From: Actinomycetes bacterium
Lineage (GTDB): Bacteria > Actinomycetota > Actinomycetes > S36-B12 > UBA10799
Reading direction: 5' to 3'
Length of the DNA: 10,759 nucleotides
Assembly (NCBI GenBank): GCA_029779995.1
Contig: JAKOZM010000165.1
Coordinates: 1-10,759, forward strand
A program made the position numbers and the translations under genes. Of the stretch, positions 7,808 to 10,759 are shown in pieces. Under the pieces are notes generated by a model. That model did no database searches and had not been told where the DNA came from. It saw only the letters and a list, made by a program, of their open reading frames with translations. How positions within the stretch are numbered: position 1 is the stretch's first letter; each line of letters starts with the position of its first letter.

Positions 7808-8998
7808 ATGAGCACAGTGGCTGTCGTCCTCACCGGCGCTGCGGCGCGCGGCGCGTTCCAGGCCGGGGCCCTTTCCCGGCTCGTGCCCGCGCTGGAGGCC
7901 CAGGGTCACCGGCCCACGATCTACCTCGGAACATCGGCCGGCGCGATCAATGCCGCCCTGTTCGGATCCTTCGCCCATCTCCCGGTCGATCAGGCTGCCG
8001 AGCAGTTGCTTGATGTGTGGCGCGCCATGGACTCCGGCGATGTGATTCGCCCGCCCGCGTTGTCGTTGTTCGGGGACGGGCTGCGGTTCCTGCCCGGGGC
8101 GCTGTTCGGCCTTGGCCATGGGATCGACTCCCTCCTGGACACGACACCGCTACAGCGCACCGCTGAGAAGGTATTGAACTCCGATCAGATCGCCCTGAAT
8201 GTGGCAGAGGGTGTCGTGGATGCCGTGGGCGTCGCGGCGACCCGGGTCCCCCCGACCGACACGACCTCCTCCGATCAGCACTGGCACATCGCTAACGCGC
8301 ACTCGGTGTTGTTCCTCGATACGACGCTGGACGCCTCGGGGGTGACGGATCCGACGCGGGCGCTGTGGGTGGCGCCGGGCCCCATCACAGCCGAGCAGGT
8401 CCTTGCCAGTGCCGCCATCCCGGTCGCGTTCCCGCCCATCAAGGTCAGCACCCCGGATCCGTTTCAGGGCTGGTATCTCGACGGTGGGGTCCGTCTCAAT
8501 GCTCCGCTGCGACCGGCGCCCGCGCTGGGAGCTGACCACTTAGTCGTCATCTCGGCCCATGCGACGACGTACCCGGAGGTCCTGCCCGTCGGGGTGGGTG
8601 AACAGCCGGATGTGCTGGATGCGGCCGCGCTGACGCTGCACTCGATCCTGGCCGACCGGGTGATCGAGGACCTCGCCGGGATCCGCACGCGCAACCGGTG
8701 GCTGGCTGATGGGGCCGATCTGTGCACCTCGAGTGGCCGCTCGCTGCACACAGTAAATCTGCTTGAGGTGTCGCCAGAACCGGGGGCGCTGGCCGAACTC
8801 GCCTCGGACGTCCTGGACAGCAAACGGTTCGACCCGCGGGCAGCCTTCTTGAGTCGCGCCCTGCGGGGGCTGGGGGATGGCCCCGGGGAGATGGAGCTGC
8901 TCAGTTACGCCTACTTCGACAACGACTACTTCCAGGCGCAGATTGAGGTGGGCATCGCGGCCGCCGACCAGGCGCTGGCGCGGGGTTGGACGGTCTGA
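7808..8998 (+). CDS. Patatin-like phospholipase family protein
   Basis: This 396-residue protein is a probable serine lipid acyl hydrolase. The N-terminal strand VAVVLTGAAARGAFQAG (4-20) corresponds to the oxyanion-hole loop GGGxxG, but has Ala where the second and third glycines usually stand. The nucleophile motif GTSAG (41-45) gives Ser43. The conserved ASAAIPVAFPP (200-210) follows, and WYLDGG (222-227) supplies Asp225 of the Ser-Asp dyad. There is no signal peptide or membrane segment, so it is probably cytosolic. Substrate unknown. It is the only plus-strand gene here, breaking the otherwise colinear cluster between sucD and DUF6350. The ATG at 7808 has GGAG only two bases upstream, and a possible -10 box fits leaderless expression. 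The C-terminal third (about 280-396) has no motif I recognise. Confidence 0.88.
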   Translation: MSTVAVVLTGAAARGAFQAGALSRLVPALEAQGHRPTIYLGTSAGAINAALFGSFAHLPVDQAAEQLLDVWRAMDSGDVIRPPALSLFGDGLRFLPGALFGLGHGIDSLLDTTPLQRTAEKVLNSDQIALNVAEGVVDAVGVAATRVPPTDTTSSDQHWHIANAHSVLFLDTTLDASGVTDPTRALWVAPGPITAEQVLASAAIPVAFPPIKVSTPDPFQGWYLDGGVRLNAPLRPAPALGADHLVVISAHATTYPEVLPVGVGEQPDVLDAAALTLHSILADRVIEDLAGIRTRNRWLADGADLCTSSGRSLHTVNLLEVSPEPGALAELASDVLDSKRFDPRAAFLSRALRGLGDGPGEMELLSYAYFDNDYFQAQIEVGIAAADQALARGWTV

Positions 8999-9016
8999 AG
9001 TTGCCGAGGCACGAAC

Positions 9017-9043
9017 GGGTGGTGGCCTCCATGGTCACCGCCC
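9017..9043 (+). terminator. Hairpin after the patatin-like gene, possible terminator
   Basis: GGGTGGTGGCC (9017-9027) pairs with GGTCACCGCCC (9033-9043) around a TCCAT loop: 11 pairs, two of them G-U. It begins 18 bases after the patatin stop. There is no U-tract. Confidence 0.45.
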
Positions 9044-9049
9044 ACACGG

Positions 9050-9119
9050 GTTCGTCCGAGGTACAGCGGTTCGTCTGTTTCGGCCGCGACACGCTGAACC
9101 GATGTACACCAGACGAACG
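9050..9119. repeat. 70-base palindromic repeat, copy A
   Basis: This unit matches copy B (9225-9294) at 66 of 70 positions. It contains GTTCGTCCG (9050-9058), GTTCGTCTG (9069-9077) and the inverted CAGACGAAC (9110-9118); the last two form a perfect nine-base stem. A second inverted pair, GTACAGCGGTTC (9061-9072) with GAACCGATGTAC (9096-9107), matches at 11 of 12 positions and competes with the first for bases 9069-9072. No plausible protein is encoded. It resembles a REP-like or small palindromic mobile repeat. Confidence 0.8.
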
Positions 9120-9224
9120 GCTACGTCTACCGGCGAGCTTTCCCGGCGTTTGTTGGCCCGGCAGACCGCGCCCAGGGACAACTACGCCAGAAAAGTGGCC
9201 CGCAAACCGTCCGGTCATGCAGGC

Positions 9225-9294
9225 GTTCGTCCGCGGTACAGGGGTTCGTCTGTTTCGGCCACGACACGCCGAACCGATGTACACCAGACGAACG
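9225..9294. repeat. 70-base palindromic repeat, copy B
   Basis: This is the second copy, in the same orientation, 175 bases downstream of copy A. It differs only at 9234, 9242, 9261 and 9270. The GTTCGTCTG (9244-9252) / CAGACGAAC (9285-9293) stem is fully kept. The other stem carries two mismatches instead of one, because the change at 9242 is uncompensated. Its right end runs into CCAGACG-AA-CGTCTGG (9284-9299), a further seven-base inverted repeat that copy A lacks. The 105 bases between the copies (9120-9224) show no gene or structure that I can support. Confidence 0.8.
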
Positions 9295-9340
9295 TCTGGG
9301 CCCAAGACGAACATCTGCGGCGGTCGGGGTTCTCTGAGCT

Positions 9341-9388
9341 CCTCGCTCCATGCCGTTCGTCAGGTTCGACAAACGGCATAGAGCGAGG
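9341..9388. terminator. Long imperfect hairpin downstream of sucD
   Basis: CCTCGCTC, ATGCCGTT and GTC on the left pair with GAC, AACGGCAT and GAGCGAGG on the right. That makes 19 pairs interrupted by two C-A mismatches, closing a six-base loop (9362-9367). Its left side contains the GTTCGTC motif (9355-9361). It lies between convergent sucD and the patatin-like gene and could stop transcription from either side. No U-tract. The last five bases of its right arm overlap the neighbouring hairpin. Confidence 0.6.
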
Positions 9389-9424
9389 GGGTGTCACTGC
9401 CACGCCGGCAGTGACACCCCCTCG
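9384..9424 (-). terminator. Strong hairpin terminator of the sucCD operon
   Basis: An 18-base perfect stem (9384-9401 with 9407-9424; core GTGTCACTGCC/GGCAGTGACAC) closes a five-base loop, ACGCC. It starts five bases after the sucD stop. It is very GC-rich with no U-run, as is common for actinobacterial terminators, and being symmetric it could also act on plus-strand transcripts. Confidence 0.8.
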
Positions 9425-9429
9425 ACGAC

Positions 9430-10314
9430 TTACAGTGAGGCGACGATCTCGCGGGCCAAGCGGGCGGTCTCGGAAGGGGTCTTGCCCACCCGGACGCCAG
9501 CTGCTTCGAGGGCTTCGGCCTTGGCGGCTGCCGTCCCCGACGAACCGGACACGATGGCTCCGGCATGCCCCATGGTCTTGCCTTCAGGGGCGGTGAAGCC
9601 CGCCACATACCCGACCACGGGTTTGGTGACGTTCTCCTTGATGAACGCTGCCGCACGCTCCTCGGCATCACCGCCGATCTCGCCGATCATGATGATGACC
9701 TCGGTGTCCGGGTCCTCCTCGAAGGCCGCGAGGCAGTCGATGTGGGTTGTGCCGATGACCGGGTCGCCGCCGATGCCCACACACGTGGTGAAGCCGATAT
9801 CCCGGCACTCGAACATCATCTGGTAGGTCAGGGTGCCCGACTTCGACACCAGACCCAGTCGGCCGGGCTTGGTGATGTCGGCGGGGATGATGCCCGCATT
9901 TGACTTCCCTGGGCTGATCAACCCAGGGCAGTTCGGTCCGATCAGCCGGGTCGTTGCGGAGTTCTGGGCGTAGGTGAAGAACTGCGCCGTGTCGTGCACC
10001 GGGACACCTTCGGTGATCACCACACCGAGCGGCACCTGCGCGTCCACAACTTCGTACACGGCGTCTTTGGTGAACTTCGGGGGGACGAAGACCACAGACA
10101 CATTGGCGCCTGTGGCATCGACAGCGTCCTGGACCGAGTTGAAAACGGGGATCGCCGTGCCGTCGGCATCGACGGTCTGACCGCCTTTGCCCGGGGTGAC
10201 ACCGGCGACGATGTTGGAGCCGCCAGCCACCATCCGGCGGGTGTGCTTGCCACCTTCAGAACCGGTGATGCCTTGCACCAGGATGCGGGAGTTCTCGTCG
10301 AGGTAAATAGCCAT
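9430..10314 (-). CDS. sucD: Succinyl-CoA ligase (ADP-forming), alpha subunit
   Basis: With SucC it forms the TCA-cycle enzyme that converts succinyl-CoA to succinate while making a nucleoside triphosphate. The 294 residues include the CoA-binding loop [11 protein letters not shown] (15-25), VFVPP (75-79), ITEGVPVHD (100-108) and GPNCPG (126-131). GEIGG (211-215) carries Glu212, and [10 protein letters not shown] carries the phosphorylated His250 (E. coli His246). The ATG at 10314 is preceded by GGAGG with a nine-base spacer. It follows sucC by 15 bases and ends at a strong hairpin. The nucleotide preference (ADP or GDP) cannot be read here. Confidence 0.97.
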   Translation of the reverse strand: MAIYLDENSRILVQGITGSEGGKHTRRMVAGGSNIVAGVTPGKGGQTVDADGTAIPVFNSVQDAVDATGANVSVVFVPPKFTKDAVYEVVDAQVPLGVVITEGVPVHDTAQFFTYAQNSATTRLIGPNCPGLISPGKSNAGIIPADITKPGRLGLVSKSGTLTYQMMFECRDIGFTTCVGIGGDPVIGTTHIDCLAAFEEDPDTEVIIMIGEIGGDAEERAAAFIKENVTKPVVGYVAGFTAPEGKTMGHAGAIVSGSSGTAAAKAEALEAAGVRVGKTPSETARLAREIVASL

Positions 10315-10323
10315 GTCGTTATT

Positions 10324-10328
10324 CCTCC
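10324..10328 (-). promoter_or_regulatory. Ribosome binding site of sucD
   Basis: GGAGG on the minus strand, nine bases before the sucD ATG, inside the 15-base sucC-sucD gap. It is the strongest Shine-Dalgarno in the window. Confidence 0.75.
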
Positions 10329-10329
10329 C

Positions 10330-10759
10330 TTACCGTGACGCCAGCTCGGCGACGCGGGCCGCTGCTTCGTCCATGGTGTCGACCAGTTCGATGACGTCGT
10401 GCTCGGCCTCGTCGAGGATCCGGCGACCCTCGGCAGCGTTGTTGCCGTCGAGGCGGCACACGATCGGCTTGTCCACGGCGTCGCCGCGCTCGGCGAGCAT
10501 GACCATGGCCTGCACGATGCCGTTGGCGACTGCGTCACATGCGGTGATGCCACCGAAGACGTTGACGAACACACTCTTCACCTCGGGGTCGCCGAGGATG
10601 ATCTCCAGACCATCGGCCATGACCTGGGCGGAGGCACCGCCACCGATGTCGAGGAAGTTCGCGGGCTTCACCCCACCGAACTGCTCGCCGGCGTAGGCGA
10701 CGACGTCGAGGGTGCTCATGACCAGTCCCGCACCGTTTCCGATGATGCCGACCTCACCG
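10330..10759 (-). CDS. sucC: Succinyl-CoA ligase (ADP-forming), beta subunit, C-terminal part
   Basis: Only the last 142 residues are in the window; the reading frame stays open to the right edge, and the whole protein is normally about 390 residues. The segment begins [18 protein letters not shown], the start of the C-terminal CoA-ligase domain. It continues with [16 protein letters not shown] and [17 protein letters not shown], both diagnostic of SucC. An internal methionine at 10719 is not the true start. It ends AELASR 15 bases before sucD, forming the usual sucCD operon. Confidence 0.96.
   Translation of the reverse strand, partial: GEVGIIGNGAGLVMSTLDVVAYAGEQFGGVKPANFLDIGGGASAQVMADGLEIILGDPEVKSVFVNVFGGITACDAVANGIVQAMVMLAERGDAVDKPIVCRLDGNNAAEGRRILDEAEHDVIELVDTMDEAAARVAELASR

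Noticed and set aside
9050..9294. CRISPR array
   Set aside because: There are only two 70-base units with a 105-base spacer, and no cas genes. CRISPR repeats are shorter and spacers about 30-40 bases.
8877..9596. 239-codon plus-strand open frame through the repeat region into sucD
   Set aside because: It starts inside the patatin gene, translates the palindromic repeats, and ends antisense to sucD. Its composition is Arg-rich and without motifs. The minus-strand frames at 8901-9314 and 9127-9372 were rejected for the same reason.

Overview
The window reads as a high-GC actinobacterial chromosome segment. The main evidence is gene content and order: sucC-sucD, then an integral membrane protein of the DUF6350 type, purN, purH, folD, a DUF3017 membrane protein and malate dehydrogenase, nearly all on one strand. 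From family knowledge, this order is recognisable in Streptomyces and partly in Mycobacterium. DUF3017 and DUF6350 are essentially actinobacterial families. I cannot place the organism below class level.

Layout, following the minus-strand transcription direction (right to left): sucC (3' part only, runs off the right edge) and sucD (succinyl-CoA ligase) end in a pair of strong hairpins at 9341-9424. A gene-free stretch of about 430 bases (8999-9429) follows. It holds two 70-base palindromic repeats, eight copies of the 7-mer GTTCGTC/GACGAAC, and the hairpins. The one plus-strand gene, a patatin-like phospholipase (7808-8998), converges on sucCD and diverges from the next block. That block is DUF6350-purN-purH, tightly packed with a 9-base gap and then a 4-base overlap, followed after short gaps by folD and DUF3017. 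A hairpin and about 170 bases of putative regulatory DNA, including a CRP/GlxR-like site, separate it from mdh-icd-xthA. Those three genes are almost contiguous, and xthA runs off the left edge.

Functionally this is central metabolism. sucCD, mdh and icd are TCA-cycle enzymes. purN and purH are the two formyl-transfer steps of de novo purine synthesis, and folD makes the 10-formyl-tetrahydrofolate that both consume. The two DUF membrane proteins have no assigned function. xthA (exonuclease III) is a DNA-repair gene translationally linked to icd.

I see no CRISPR array, transposase, phage gene, toxin-antitoxin pair or RNA gene. The least explained part is the repeat-rich intergenic stretch at 9017-9424, which looks like a REP-like or small palindromic mobile repeat. 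I see no convincing new multi-gene system.
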